64,000 nt of DNA from Halolacustris sp051744345 (GTDB taxonomy: Bacteria; Actinomycetota; Humimicrobiia; Humimicrobiales; Humimicrobiaceae). Below the pieces are notes generated by a model. That model did no database searches, was not told where the DNA came from, and saw only the letters and a list, made by a program, of their open reading frames with translations. The position numbers were made by a program, and so were the translations under genes. Shown here piece by piece: positions 54,435 to 63,236 of this stretch (its first letter is position 1; each line of letters starts with the position of its first letter). The DNA lies in assembly GCA_051744345.1 (NCBI GenBank), contig JBNJCW010000002.1, positions 1 through 64,000 on the forward strand, in the 5' to 3' direction.

Positions 54435-55682
54435 TCAAGTACCATATATTTTACCCCATAATCCATTTGCATACATACTTTCTGTAAAAACTTCATAAAT
54501 CCGGCCTTTCCTCAAACCCCCTGCCGGTTTAAAGAACACCTTTATGTAATTACCAGACATGCCTGTGCATAAATCAAGGTCTCTCCTTTCCAGCACCACC
54601 TGGAGGGCTTTTCCCGTATTTTTTGCCAGATACCTGCCCCTCAACTCCTCCCCCAACATGACAAGCTGCCTGCTCCTGGCCTTCTTAAGCTCCTCGGGGA
54701 CATGGCCGCCCATTCCAGCGGCAGCTGTTTTTTTTCTTCTGGAATACTTAAATACATGAAGCTTGGAAAAGGAAGCCTTGCGGGCTGCTTCCATGGTTTG
54801 CATAAAATCATCTTCACCCTCTCCCGGAAAACCAACCATCAGGTCAGTGGTTATGGATACAGAAGGCATAATTTCTGTAATCCTTGCTATCCTGTTAAAA
54901 AAATATTCCCTGCTGTAGGGCCGCCCCATGGATTCAAGTATCCTGTTGCTTCCGCTCTGAAGGGGAATATGCAGGTGGTCACATATCCTGCTTCCGCTGC
55001 CTGCCATAAGGTTTAACAGCCCGTCGGTTACCTCTCCTATCTCTATGGAGCTTAGCCTGATCCTCTTTATGTCCGTCTTAGCCAAAATATCTTCAATCAA
55101 ATCCTCAAGTCCGTAATCTCCGGCCAAATCAATCCCGTACCTTCCCAGGTGTATGCCGGTAATAACCGCCTCCTGGTAACCGCTTCCTGCTGCCTGTTTT
55201 ACCATGTTTACCGCCTGCTGGGGAGCGACACTGCGGTAACCTCCCCTTACCAGGGGAACTATGCAGTAACTGCAGAACTGCTGGCATCCGTCCTGTACTT
55301 TTACCATTGGCCTGGAATGCATGCCCCCGGGTATGCTTTTGCAGTCCTTTTTTGCCTGTACCAGGTTGCCTATGTCCATCTTGTCCCTGTTTGCAACTAC
55401 AAGGTGGGCTCCCTCTTTTTCTAAAAACTCCCTGTTGAGCTCAGCAAAGCAGCCGGTAACCACCAGCATTGCGCGGGGGCAGGCTTTTTTTATCTTCCTT
55501 ATGGCCTGCCTTACCTTTTTGTCGGTATGCGAAGTTACTGTACATGTATTTATAATGCACCAGTCAGGAGACTGGTTCATTCCTACCTGCTTCAATCCCT
55601 TTTTGACCAGCTTGCCTGAAATCTCATCTGTCTCAGCCTGGTTTACCTTGCATCCCAGGGTATGGGTATAAAATTTATCCAT
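54435..55682 (-). CDS. mtaB: tRNA threonylcarbamoyladenosine methylthiotransferase MtaB
   Basis: A radical SAM enzyme that adds the methylthio group to t6A37 of tRNAs. The N-terminal cluster-binding part has T-L-G-C-K-V-N-Q and N-T-C-T-V-T, the radical SAM motif is C-Q-Q-F-C-S-Y-C, and the end carries a TRAM-like segment. The start at 55682 overlaps the end of rsmE by eight bases. Length about 415 is normal. Confidence 0.95.
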   Translation of the reverse strand: MDKFYTHTLGCKVNQAETDEISGKLVKKGLKQVGMNQSPDWCIINTCTVTSHTDKKVRQAIRKIKKACPRAMLVVTGCFAELNREFLEKEGAHLVVANRDKMDIGNLVQAKKDCKSIPGGMHSRPMVKVQDGCQQFCSYCIVPLVRGGYRSVAPQQAVNMVKQAAGSGYQEAVITGIHLGRYGIDLAGDYGLEDLIEDILAKTDIKRIRLSSIEIGEVTDGLLNLMAGSGSRICDHLHIPLQSGSNRILESMGRPYSREYFFNRIARITEIMPSVSITTDLMVGFPGEGEDDFMQTMEAARKASFSKLHVFKYSRRKKTAAAGMGGHVPEELKKARSRQLVMLGEELRGRYLAKNTGKALQVVLERRDLDLCTGMSGNYIKVFFKPAGGLRKGRIYEVFTESMYANGLWGKIYGT

Positions 55683-56400
55683 TTTTCTTCCTGTAAAAAT
55701 AATCAATTACCGAAAGCATATACAGCGAGGCTGTTTCTGCCCTCAGTATGTTTTTTGCCAAACTTACCGCCGCCGCCCCCTTTTTTTTCAGCAGCTCTAC
55801 TTCCTGCCTTTCAAATCCGCCCTCTGGCCCGGTTAGGACGGCAATACTTTTATGGCTTTGGCCGTTACCCAGCAAAAGGTCTCTGCTGCTCTCCTCATAG
55901 GGCAGATAGAACAGACTGTAGCCGGAAGGGGAAACGGTTTTGATATCTGCCGGTTCGGCTACGGTAGTAATAAAATTCCTCTTGCTCTGTTTGCATGCCT
56001 GCTCTGCAATTTTTTGCCAGCGCCCTATTTTAGAACCAACCCTGCCCGGGTCAACCACCACCCTTCCGCTTATAACCGGGACAATGGTATCCGCCCCTAT
56101 CTCGCAGGCTTTCTGCAGCACAAGCTCCATGGCAGCTTTTTTCAATATACACTGGAAAAGGGTAGCCTGGGGGAAACTTCTCTCAATTTTCTGCCTGGAG
56201 ACAACCGAAAGCAGTGCGTGATTTTTTTTAACCGCTGCCAGATCTGCTTCATACCGCAAGCTTTTATTATCAGAAAGCATTACCCTACTTCCGACCTGAG
56301 CCCTCAGTACCTTGACCAGGTGATTAAAATCATCTCCGGCAAGTACAATATTTTCGCCGTCAATACTGTCAGGGTTAATAAAAAAATATGGATAGCTCAT
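55675..56400 (-). CDS. rsmE: 16S rRNA m3U1498 methyltransferase RsmE
   Basis: A 241-residue SPOUT methyltransferase. The SAM knot is visible in L-T-G-P-E-G-G-F and S-L-A-K-N-I-L-R-A-E-T-A, and an N-terminal PUA-like domain has H-L-V-K-V-L-R. It lies between dnaJ and mtaB, the same order found in many Firmicutes and Actinobacteria. Confidence 0.96.
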   Translation of the reverse strand: MSYPYFFINPDSIDGENIVLAGDDFNHLVKVLRAQVGSRVMLSDNKSLRYEADLAAVKKNHALLSVVSRQKIERSFPQATLFQCILKKAAMELVLQKACEIGADTIVPVISGRVVVDPGRVGSKIGRWQKIAEQACKQSKRNFITTVAEPADIKTVSPSGYSLFYLPYEESSRDLLLGNGQSHKSIAVLTGPEGGFERQEVELLKKKGAAAVSLAKNILRAETASLYMLSVIDYFYRKKNG

Positions 56401-56409
56401 CAGACTAAA

Positions 56410-57540
56410 TTATTTCCTGAAGGCATTCCTCAAGCTGGAGAAAAAGTCGCTTCCATTGCCCACATCTTCATCCCTTCCCCGGGCATACCTGGCCAGCATC
56501 TCTGCCTCCTGTTCTGAAAGCCTGGTAGGTATGGTAACCTTTACGTTAACTATATGGTCACCCCTCCGGTACCCGTTAAGCGGGACAAACCCCCGGGCTT
56601 TCAGTACTTTCTTGGTCCCCGGCTGGGTTCCTGGTTTTATGTCCATCTCTTCTTCCCCGTCCAGGGTAGGAATCTTAACCTTGCAGCCCAGGGCTGCCTG
56701 GGCAAAGGATATCTCTGCATCATACACCACATTATCCCTTTCCCTTTTAAGCTCAGGATGGGGCTCTACATTAACCGTCAGGTACAGATCCCCGCTAACC
56801 GAATCCCTTCCGAGGGAATTTCCCTTTCCGGTTACCCTCAGCCGGTCCTTATCGTGTATGCCTGCAGGAATATCGACCTTAACCTTCTTTTTCTTTTTAT
56901 GGTACCCGCTTCCCCCGCATTTCCTGCAGGGATCAGTTACAACCTTCCCGTTTCCCCCGCAGTTCTTGCAGGTAGAAGTGGTTACAATGCTGCCCAAAAA
57001 GGTCTGCCGCTGGTTCCTTACCTGGCCTGTTCCCCCGCAGAGAGAGCAGGTGCCCAGGCCTTCTTCACTTTTGCTTCCCCTTCCTCCGCATTCTTCACAT
57101 AGGTCATCTGCAGTGTATTCAACCTCTTTCTTTATGCCGAAAGCAGACTCCTTAAAACTTATGGTTACCTGTGACTCCACGTCTGAACCGCGGCTCTGCC
57201 GCCTCCTGGTACGGGAAGAAAATCCCTGCCCAAAGCTGCTTCCGAAAAACATATCGAAAATATCTCCAAAACCAAACTCTTCAAAAACACTGCCAAAATC
57301 AGATTCGTTGAATAGGTTATTGCTGAATCCGTACTGGTCATAATGCATCCTTTTCCTGTCATCGCTTAATACAGCATAAGCCTCGGATACTTCCTTGAAT
57401 TTTTCCTCGGCATCCGGGTCCCCGTTGTTTACATCAGGATGGTATTTATGTGCCAGCTTTCTGTATGCTTTTTTTAGTTCTTCCTTGCTGCACTGCTTGG
57501 TAACACCAAGGACTTCATAATAATCTCTCTTTTGCGCCAC
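56410..57540 (-). CDS. dnaJ: Chaperone DnaJ
   Basis: A 376-residue type I J protein: J domain with H-K-Y-H-P-D-V, a Gly/Phe-rich linker, four zinc-binding C-x-x-C-x-G-x-G repeats between about residues 140 and 215, and two beta-sandwich domains. It works with DnaK and GrpE, whose genes are not in the window. It follows hrcA by 70 bp on the same strand. Confidence 0.98.
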   Translation of the reverse strand: MAQKRDYYEVLGVTKQCSKEELKKAYRKLAHKYHPDVNNGDPDAEEKFKEVSEAYAVLSDDRKRMHYDQYGFSNNLFNESDFGSVFEEFGFGDIFDMFFGSSFGQGFSSRTRRRQSRGSDVESQVTISFKESAFGIKKEVEYTADDLCEECGGRGSKSEEGLGTCSLCGGTGQVRNQRQTFLGSIVTTSTCKNCGGNGKVVTDPCRKCGGSGYHKKKKKVKVDIPAGIHDKDRLRVTGKGNSLGRDSVSGDLYLTVNVEPHPELKRERDNVVYDAEISFAQAALGCKVKIPTLDGEEEMDIKPGTQPGTKKVLKARGFVPLNGYRRGDHIVNVKVTIPTRLSEQEAEMLARYARGRDEDVGNGSDFFSSLRNAFRK

Positions 57541-57610
57541 TTCTTACATCACCTCAATTTTTTTATGCCTGAAGTTCAAAATGATAAAACATTTTCACTA
57601 TTTTTTCCAA

Positions 57611-58645
57611 TCATCTTTTAGAAGCAAACAGTTCGCTCAGGTTTACCCTGAAAACATCAAGCACATTTATCACCTTGCAGTAGTCCATCCTTTTGGGGCC
57701 CAGCACCCCTATGGCACCAGAAGGCTGGTTATGGATTTTATATTTTGAAGCTATCAGGCTCAGCTCGTCTGTCTCCTGGTTAAAAACCTCAGAACCGATT
57801 TTTATGATAAAGTCGCTGTCCTTGGAAATATCCAGGAGTATCTTCATAAGCATATACTCGTTCTCTATAATCCTTAGCACCTTCCTGATTTTTGCCAGGT
57901 CTATAAATTCCGGCTGGTTGAGCACATCGGAGGTGCCGTGGACATATATATGGTTGTACTGCAGGCTCTGGGCCGCATAATCCTTTATAAGGCCTAACAC
58001 TTTCTTGGCTATCAGCACCAGGTACGACTCACCTTCCGGCAGCTTTAAATTCTCCGTGTCGATATCTGCAATAAGTTTATCTTTAAACTGCATATTGAGT
58101 ATATTGGACAGCGCCTGCAAATCAAGGTTTGAGTATGAGCCGTCCATGGAGAAATGCCTTTTATATACCCTGCCGGTGTCGGTTATAAGGACCATCAGGA
58201 AGTTGTTTCCCTCAAGCTTTAAAAGCTCTATATGTCTCAGCCTGCTCTGGCTAAGCGTAGGAGCCACAATCATGGAAAGGTAGTTGGTAATCCTGGCCAG
58301 GTTCTCAGAGGATTTTTTAAGTACGGTCTCAAGCTCCATATCCCCGGAAACCTCCATATTTATTGCAGGCATATCCTTATTATTTTTCTTGTGCAGCCCT
58401 GTTTCTATCAGGTTATCTACATAAAACCTGTAACCCTTATCAGTAGGTATCCTCCCTGCAGAGGTATGGGGATGGGTAAGATAGCCCATCTCTTCCAGCT
58501 CCGACATCTCCTTCCGGATGGTGGCCGTACTCACATCGAGGCTTGGGCTCGAGGCCACGCTTTTTGAGGATACAGGCTCGGCATCATCTATATACCGGGC
58601 CGCCACCTGCTTTATTATCTCTTTCTTTCTTTCACTTAATTTCAT
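57611..58645 (-). CDS. hrcA: Heat-inducible repressor HrcA
   Basis: A 344-residue repressor of class I heat-shock genes. The winged helix has A-T-I-R-K-E-M-S-E-L-E-E-M-G-Y-L and H-T-S-A-G-R-I-P-T-D-K-G-Y-R, and the end has I-G-V-L-G-P-K-R-M-D-Y. HrcA normally binds the CIRCE dyad; I see no CIRCE near its start, though its other targets could lie elsewhere. It heads the hrcA-dnaJ-rsmE-mtaB run. Confidence 0.97.
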   Translation of the reverse strand: MKLSERKKEIIKQVAARYIDDAEPVSSKSVASSPSLDVSTATIRKEMSELEEMGYLTHPHTSAGRIPTDKGYRFYVDNLIETGLHKKNNKDMPAINMEVSGDMELETVLKKSSENLARITNYLSMIVAPTLSQSRLRHIELLKLEGNNFLMVLITDTGRVYKRHFSMDGSYSNLDLQALSNILNMQFKDKLIADIDTENLKLPEGESYLVLIAKKVLGLIKDYAAQSLQYNHIYVHGTSDVLNQPEFIDLAKIRKVLRIIENEYMLMKILLDISKDSDFIIKIGSEVFNQETDELSLIASKYKIHNQPSGAIGVLGPKRMDYCKVINVLDVFRVNLSELFASKR

Positions 58646-58747
58646 AAGTATCTTAACCGCTCCATTTGACTTTTTAACAATTGGTGGTAATATATTTCCG
58701 TAATATACATTACCATTATAATGAATATTCTTTGAAAATTGAATAAG

Positions 58748-58834
58748 GAAGCGCTGGGGGAGCCATTGAGCTGAGAGGGCAGTTTAGCTGCCGACCCCAA
58801 CCACCTGACCTAGATAATACTAGCGTAGGGAAGT
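58748..58834 (+). ncRNA. TPP riboswitch (THI element)
   Basis: The conserved strings of the thiamine pyrophosphate riboswitch are in order: a GGGGGAGCC start, CTGAGA, ACCC, CCACCTGA and AGCGTAGGGAAGTG. The paired arm around CTGCC/GGCAG also forms. It lies just ahead of thiD and is followed by a terminator hairpin, so TPP should stop transcription of the operon. Confidence 0.95.
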
Positions 58835-58853
58835 GTATTTTAAAAATATAATG

Positions 58854-58879
58854 CCAACCTGTGCTGGGTTGGTTTTTTT
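58854..58879 (+). terminator. Riboswitch-linked intrinsic terminator
   Basis: CCAACC and GGTTGG pair over a seven-base loop and are followed by TTTTTTT. Its place between riboswitch and thiD shows control by premature termination. Confidence 0.9.
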
Positions 58880-58900
58880 ATTTATGTAAAGGGTTTTATT

Positions 58901-59707
58901 ATGAACTATGAGGCAAAAGCACTAGCCATCGCCGGTTCGGATTCCGGAGGCGGGGCAGGAATACAGGCGGACCTGAAAACTTTTCAGGCTTTTAATGTAT
59001 ACGGGATGACAGCCATAACCTCTGTGACTGCCCAGAATACAGTAGGGTTAAGGTCCATATTTGACCTGGACCCAGCCATAGTAGCAGACCAGATAGAGAT
59101 GGTGGTAGAAGATATAGGAGTGGATGCGGTTAAGGTGGGAATGCTTTCCAATGCCCGCATTATAGAAGAGGTGATAAGGTGTGTAAAAAAATACCGGCTT
59201 AAGAAAATAGTAGTGGATCCTGTAATGGTCTCCAAAACCGGAGCATCCCTCTTAAAACCGGAAGCCCAGAAAAGCCTTAACGGCCTCCTTGAGATTGCTT
59301 TTCTGGCCACTCCCAATATTTATGAAGCTGAAAAGATATCAGGTATGGAAATTAAGGATCTGAAAGGTGTAGAAAAAGCAGCACGCCTGCTTTCCTCTAT
59401 GGGCATAGAAAACACCCTTATAAAAGGCGGCCACCTTAAGGGGGATAAGGTGGTAGACATATTATATGATGGCAAAGGTTTCCATCATTTTGAATCGCCC
59501 CGGATAAAAACAAAAAACACTCACGGCACGGGATGCACCTATTCTTCCGCCATCGCTGCTTCCCTGGCCAAGGGACTGAATTTAAGGGAAGCGGTCTATA
59601 TTGCAAAAGACTATATAAGCAGGGCTCTGAAGGAATCTCCAGCAAGCCTCGGGCAGGGCAACGGCCCGCTTTACCATAATATCAAACCTATCGGGGGCAA
59701 AAGATGA
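58901..59707 (+). CDS. thiD: Hydroxymethylpyrimidine (phosphate) kinase
   Basis: A 268-residue ribokinase-fold enzyme that phosphorylates HMP twice to HMP-PP for thiamine synthesis. The start A-I-A-G-S-D-S-G-G-G-A-G-I-Q-A-D and the anion-hole end T-H-G-T-G-C-T-Y-S are intact. It is the first gene after the TPP riboswitch, and the next gene overlaps it by four bases. Confidence 0.97.
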   Translation: MNYEAKALAIAGSDSGGGAGIQADLKTFQAFNVYGMTAITSVTAQNTVGLRSIFDLDPAIVADQIEMVVEDIGVDAVKVGMLSNARIIEEVIRCVKKYRLKKIVVDPVMVSKTGASLLKPEAQKSLNGLLEIAFLATPNIYEAEKISGMEIKDLKGVEKAARLLSSMGIENTLIKGGHLKGDKVVDILYDGKGFHHFESPRIKTKNTHGTGCTYSSAIAASLAKGLNLREAVYIAKDYISRALKESPASLGQGNGPLYHNIKPIGGKR

Positions 59708-60363
59708 ACATAATGTCAAGGCTCAGAAAAGATTCCAAACAAATATGGGACAGTATAGAGGAACACCCTTTCATAGTGGAGCTTTGTAATGGCAGCCTTC
59801 CCCTTGAAAAGTTCAAGCATTATGTCTTGCAGGAATACCACTTTCTGGTAGCTGGCATCAGAAATTTTAGCATCATAGCATCCAGGGCTGAACCTGTGGA
59901 AGATATCATAGAACTGGTAGAAATCTCCCCTGGGATAGCGGTAAGCGAGTATAAAAATTACCTTAAACTGCTTGAAAGCCTGGGGTTGGGCTTGGAAGAT
60001 GCAAAGGCTACCCAGCCCATACCCATTGTTTGTGCATATTCTGATTTTCTGATATCGGTTAGCTACCTAGGGTCTTATCCAGAAGCTCTCATCGCCATAC
60101 TCCCCTGTTTCTGGTCCTACTGTGAAATAATTAAACCCCATAAGGAAAAACTTGACAGTAACCGCTGCCAGCTATACCAAAACTGGGCAAAGGCTTACTG
60201 CTCCTCTTCCTATTATGAGGTAATGGATAGGATAAAGGAGGTAGCAGAGAGGGCGTCGGCAAATACTCCCTATCAGAAACTGAAATATTTGTTTTTAAAA
60301 GCAAGCAGGTATGAATACATGTACTGGGACAATATGTATAACCTCAAAGGGTGGGATATATGA
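59704..60363 (+). CDS. tenA: TenA-type aminopyrimidine aminohydrolase / thiaminase II
   Basis: A 219-residue helical protein of the TenA family, which recovers HMP from degraded thiamine. It has the family pattern L-P-L-E-K-F-K-H-Y-V-L-Q-E-Y and L-P-C-F-W-S-Y-C, where the Cys is the expected nucleophile of TenA_C members, and the Glu near Y-E-Y-M-Y-W-D at the end. The usual Asp in L-Q-D-Y is Glu here. It overlaps both thiD and surE. Confidence 0.92.
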   Translation: MNIMSRLRKDSKQIWDSIEEHPFIVELCNGSLPLEKFKHYVLQEYHFLVAGIRNFSIIASRAEPVEDIIELVEISPGIAVSEYKNYLKLLESLGLGLEDAKATQPIPIVCAYSDFLISVSYLGSYPEALIAILPCFWSYCEIIKPHKEKLDSNRCQLYQNWAKAYCSSSYYEVMDRIKEVAERASANTPYQKLKYLFLKASRYEYMYWDNMYNLKGWDI

Positions 60364-61124
60364 AAATACTTCTTACTAATGATGACGGCATAGAGTCAGA
60401 AGGGATAAAAAAGCTTGCAGCCAAACTTGCAAGGACCGAGGAGCTGTATGTGGTTGCCCCCCATAGGAAGCTGCACGGTGCCAGCTGCAGCATAACCTTC
60501 GATCAGCCGGTAAAAGTACAGGAATTTCCTCTGGGGCTGGGGGAGAAAAAATCGTACCAGGTCAAGGGAACCCCTGCAGACTGTGTAATTCTGGGGCTGG
60601 ATGCACTTGCCAGCGGGATTAAGCTGGTAATATCCGGGATAAATGATGAGCCCAATGTGGGTGATGATGTGAGGTTTTCTGGAACCATTGGGGCCTGCAC
60701 CGAGGCTTCTTTCTCAGGAGTAAGCTCTTTTGGCATATCCCTTGAATATGGCAGGGAAGATTTTGATGCGGCAGTGGAATTTTCCAGTTACCTGGTGCAG
60801 TTTCTAAAAAAACACGCCCTTGCCCCGGGGGTTTTTCTAAATATAAATATGCCTCCGGCAAGCCTTGAACAGATAAAGGGCGTAAAATTTGTCAGGCTGG
60901 GAAGAAGGAGGTACAGAGACAGGGTGCATAAGATAACCAGCCCCTACGGAGAAACCTTTTACTGGATAGGGGGCAAACAGATTCCCGGCTACGGGAAGGA
61001 TACCTTAAACTCAGCCTTAAAAGATAATTACATAGCTGTAACTCCCATGGCTGTAGATTCAACAAGTTACGATTTTTTAAAGGAGATGATAAACAATTGG
61101 ACCATGAAATTTCCCAAATTCTAA
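60360..61124 (+). CDS. surE: SurE-type 5'/3'-nucleotidase
   Basis: A 254-residue metal-dependent phosphatase. The active site T-N-D-D-G-I is at residues 6-11, the conserved S-G-I-N and N-V-G-D-D follow, and Y-S-G-T reads F-S-G-T. The Asn in S-G-I-N-x-G-x-N is shifted by an unusual D-E-P insertion. The start at 60360 is the standard one. SurE normally acts on nucleotides; within this operon a thiamine-phosphate phosphatase role is inferred because ThiN needs free thiamine. Confidence 0.93.
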   Translation: MKILLTNDDGIESEGIKKLAAKLARTEELYVVAPHRKLHGASCSITFDQPVKVQEFPLGLGEKKSYQVKGTPADCVILGLDALASGIKLVISGINDEPNVGDDVRFSGTIGACTEASFSGVSSFGISLEYGREDFDAAVEFSSYLVQFLKKHALAPGVFLNINMPPASLEQIKGVKFVRLGRRRYRDRVHKITSPYGETFYWIGGKQIPGYGKDTLNSALKDNYIAVTPMAVDSTSYDFLKEMINNWTMKFPKF

Positions 61125-61915
61125 CCAAGGCTTCGCAAAGCTGGGACAGAATAGAGGAGAAAAAGCCACTCATCCACCACATAACCAATTTTGTAGCTAT
61201 GGCCGAACAGGCCCATCTTACCCTGGCACTGGGTGCGAGCCCGGTTATGGCTCCAGATCTGGGGGAATCTTCAGAAATGGCCAGTCATGCTGATGCACTA
61301 TTGTTAAACATAGGTACCCCTTCGCAAGAACAATTAGACTCCATGCTTTCTGCCCACCAGCAAGCAAATAAAAAAGGGATATCCGTACTTCTGGACCCGG
61401 TAGGTTACGGAGCAACTAAGCTCAGAAACAGGGTTGTTTTAAAGATTTTAGACAACGGTCCGGTTTCCATAATAAAAGGAAACCATGGGGAGGTTTCCGC
61501 CCTGGCCGGAAGCACAGGAACCGTCAAAGGGGTAGATTCAAAGGTTACCGGTGATTCCAATTTGAAAAATACAGTAGATTCTCTGGCCAAAAAATATAAT
61601 GCGGTGGTGGTATCCACCGGTAAAAAAGATCTGATTTCAGACGGCAGCAGGGTAATTTCAGTAGCCGGCGGCAACCCACTTCTGACCAGTATTTCAGGCT
61701 CCGGGTGCTGGCTGGGGACCATCATAGCATCAGCTGCAGCCGTTTCAGATGATGCGTTTACTGCTTCCCTGAGCGGAACAGTTGCTTTAAAGCTGGCATC
61801 GGAGAGAATTAAACCGGCAGGGGTAGGAATGTTCAGGATCAGTCTTTTGGATAAACTGGCCGAAATTAAAGGAGAAGACCTGCTGGCCAAAGGAGATGCA
61901 ATAAAATGGATCTGA
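61097..61915 (+). CDS. thiM: Hydroxyethylthiazole kinase
   Basis: A 272-residue ribokinase-like enzyme that phosphorylates the salvaged thiazole alcohol. The family start P-L-I-H-H-I-T-N-F-V-A and the end G-S-G-C-W-L-G-T with the catalytic Cys are visible, together with K-G-N-H-G-E-V. It overlaps surE by 28 bases and thiE by ten, so the operon is tightly coupled. Confidence 0.96.
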   Translation: MDHEISQILTKASQSWDRIEEKKPLIHHITNFVAMAEQAHLTLALGASPVMAPDLGESSEMASHADALLLNIGTPSQEQLDSMLSAHQQANKKGISVLLDPVGYGATKLRNRVVLKILDNGPVSIIKGNHGEVSALAGSTGTVKGVDSKVTGDSNLKNTVDSLAKKYNAVVVSTGKKDLISDGSRVISVAGGNPLLTSISGSGCWLGTIIASAAAVSDDAFTASLSGTVALKLASERIKPAGVGMFRISLLDKLAEIKGEDLLAKGDAIKWI

Positions 61916-62541
61916 GCCTCTACCTTGTAACCGATGAAAAAATAGGGCTGGGAAGGCCCCATACCTACCTCAGCCAACAGGCCCTGGAGGGGGGAGTAAG
62001 GGCAGTCCAGCTAAGGGATAAGCAAAAGAGCAGCAGAGAATTATATGATATAGGCCTGAGGCTTAGAAAAATTACCAAAAAATTTAATGCACTGTTTATC
62101 GTCAATGACAGGCTGGACATTGCCCTGGCAACGGAAGCTGACGGTGTGCATCTGGGCAAGGATGACCTGCCAATTTCTGTTGCCCGCAGTATAGCAGGAA
62201 AAAACTTTATAATAGGAGCCTCGGTTTCCACGGTCGCCGAAGCTGTGCAGGCTCAGAGGGAGGGGGCAAGTTATCTAAGTGCCCAGAGCATATTTAAAAC
62301 AACCAGCAAGGATGATGTTGGGGTTGTAGGTCTGAATACGCTCAGGAAAATCTCCGGGCAGAGCAGGATACCGGTTATAGCCATAGGGGGGATCAATACT
62401 GAAAATGTGGAACAGGTAATAGGTGCCGGTGCTGCCGGAGTAGCGGTAATATCAGCTATTGTAGCAAAAAAGGATGTAAAAAGCGCAAGCTTAAAGCTAA
62501 AAGAAAAGATAGATAAACAGATTCCACCAGGCAAAAAATAG
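61906..62541 (+). CDS. thiE: Thiamine-phosphate synthase
   Basis: A 211-residue TIM barrel that joins HMP-PP and thiazole phosphate to thiamine phosphate. V-N-D-R-L-D-I-A, H-L-G-K-D-D-L-P, G-A-S-V-S-T and A-I-G-G-I-N are all present. Its product would need dephosphorylation before ThiN could use it. It lies between thiM and thiN. Confidence 0.97.
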   Translation: MDLSLYLVTDEKIGLGRPHTYLSQQALEGGVRAVQLRDKQKSSRELYDIGLRLRKITKKFNALFIVNDRLDIALATEADGVHLGKDDLPISVARSIAGKNFIIGASVSTVAEAVQAQREGASYLSAQSIFKTTSKDDVGVVGLNTLRKISGQSRIPVIAIGGINTENVEQVIGAGAAGVAVISAIVAKKDVKSASLKLKEKIDKQIPPGKK

Positions 62542-62572
62542 ATAAGATAAAGCCGGCAGGAAAGGAAGGGTT

Positions 62573-63232
62573 ATGGAAAAATTTAAAAAGGCAATAGTGG
62601 TAACCAATGGAGAGATCAAAGACCCGGATAAGATAAAAAAACACCTAAAATATTTTGGGTTTGGAAGAGAGGACCTGGTTATAAGTGCTGATGGAGGAGC
62701 CAAAAATGCCATAAGGCTGGGGCTGGATACCCGCCTGTTAACTGGTGATATGGACAGCATAGATGAAGAAGTAAGGGAAAACCTTAAGTCCGGGGGGGCA
62801 GAATTTGTATTAGAGCCTTTGGAGAAAGATTACACCGATACCCACCTGGCCTTAAGGCAAGCCATAAAAAAGGGAGCTGAGCAAATAATAATACTAGCTG
62901 CTATCGGAGACCGGGTAGACCACAGCCTGGCCAATTTGCTGCTACTGGCCGACCCTTTCCTTTCCGGAACCGATGTGAGGATAATTACAGAAACAGAAGA
63001 GATTTTTGTTGTCAGGAAACCGGTTCGGTTGGAAGGAAGTAAAGGCAGGCGCCTCAGCCTTTTCTCCCTTACCCCCTACACCCTTTTTAGAGAAAGCAGG
63101 GGACTGAAATACGGGCTTAAGAACGAAAAGCTTCTTTTTTCCCCCATAAGGGGAGTGAGCAACGAGTTTACCCAGGATAGCGCATACCTGGGAATAAAAG
63201 AAGGCATACTTCTTGTAATAAAAGAGCTATAA
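62573..63232 (+). CDS. thiN: Thiamine pyrophosphokinase
   Basis: A 219-residue enzyme that transfers pyrophosphate from ATP to thiamine, giving TPP. S-A-D-G-G-A, G-D-M-D-S and K-D-Y-T-D-T-H mark the catalytic part, and G-D-R-V-D-H-S-L-A-N follows. It lies 31 bp after thiE. No thiL is present in the operon, so this is the last step to the cofactor here. Confidence 0.95.
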   Translation: MEKFKKAIVVTNGEIKDPDKIKKHLKYFGFGREDLVISADGGAKNAIRLGLDTRLLTGDMDSIDEEVRENLKSGGAEFVLEPLEKDYTDTHLALRQAIKKGAEQIIILAAIGDRVDHSLANLLLLADPFLSGTDVRIITETEEIFVVRKPVRLEGSKGRRLSLFSLTPYTLFRESRGLKYGLKNEKLLFSPIRGVSNEFTQDSAYLGIKEGILLVIKEL

Positions 63233-63236
63233 GTTT

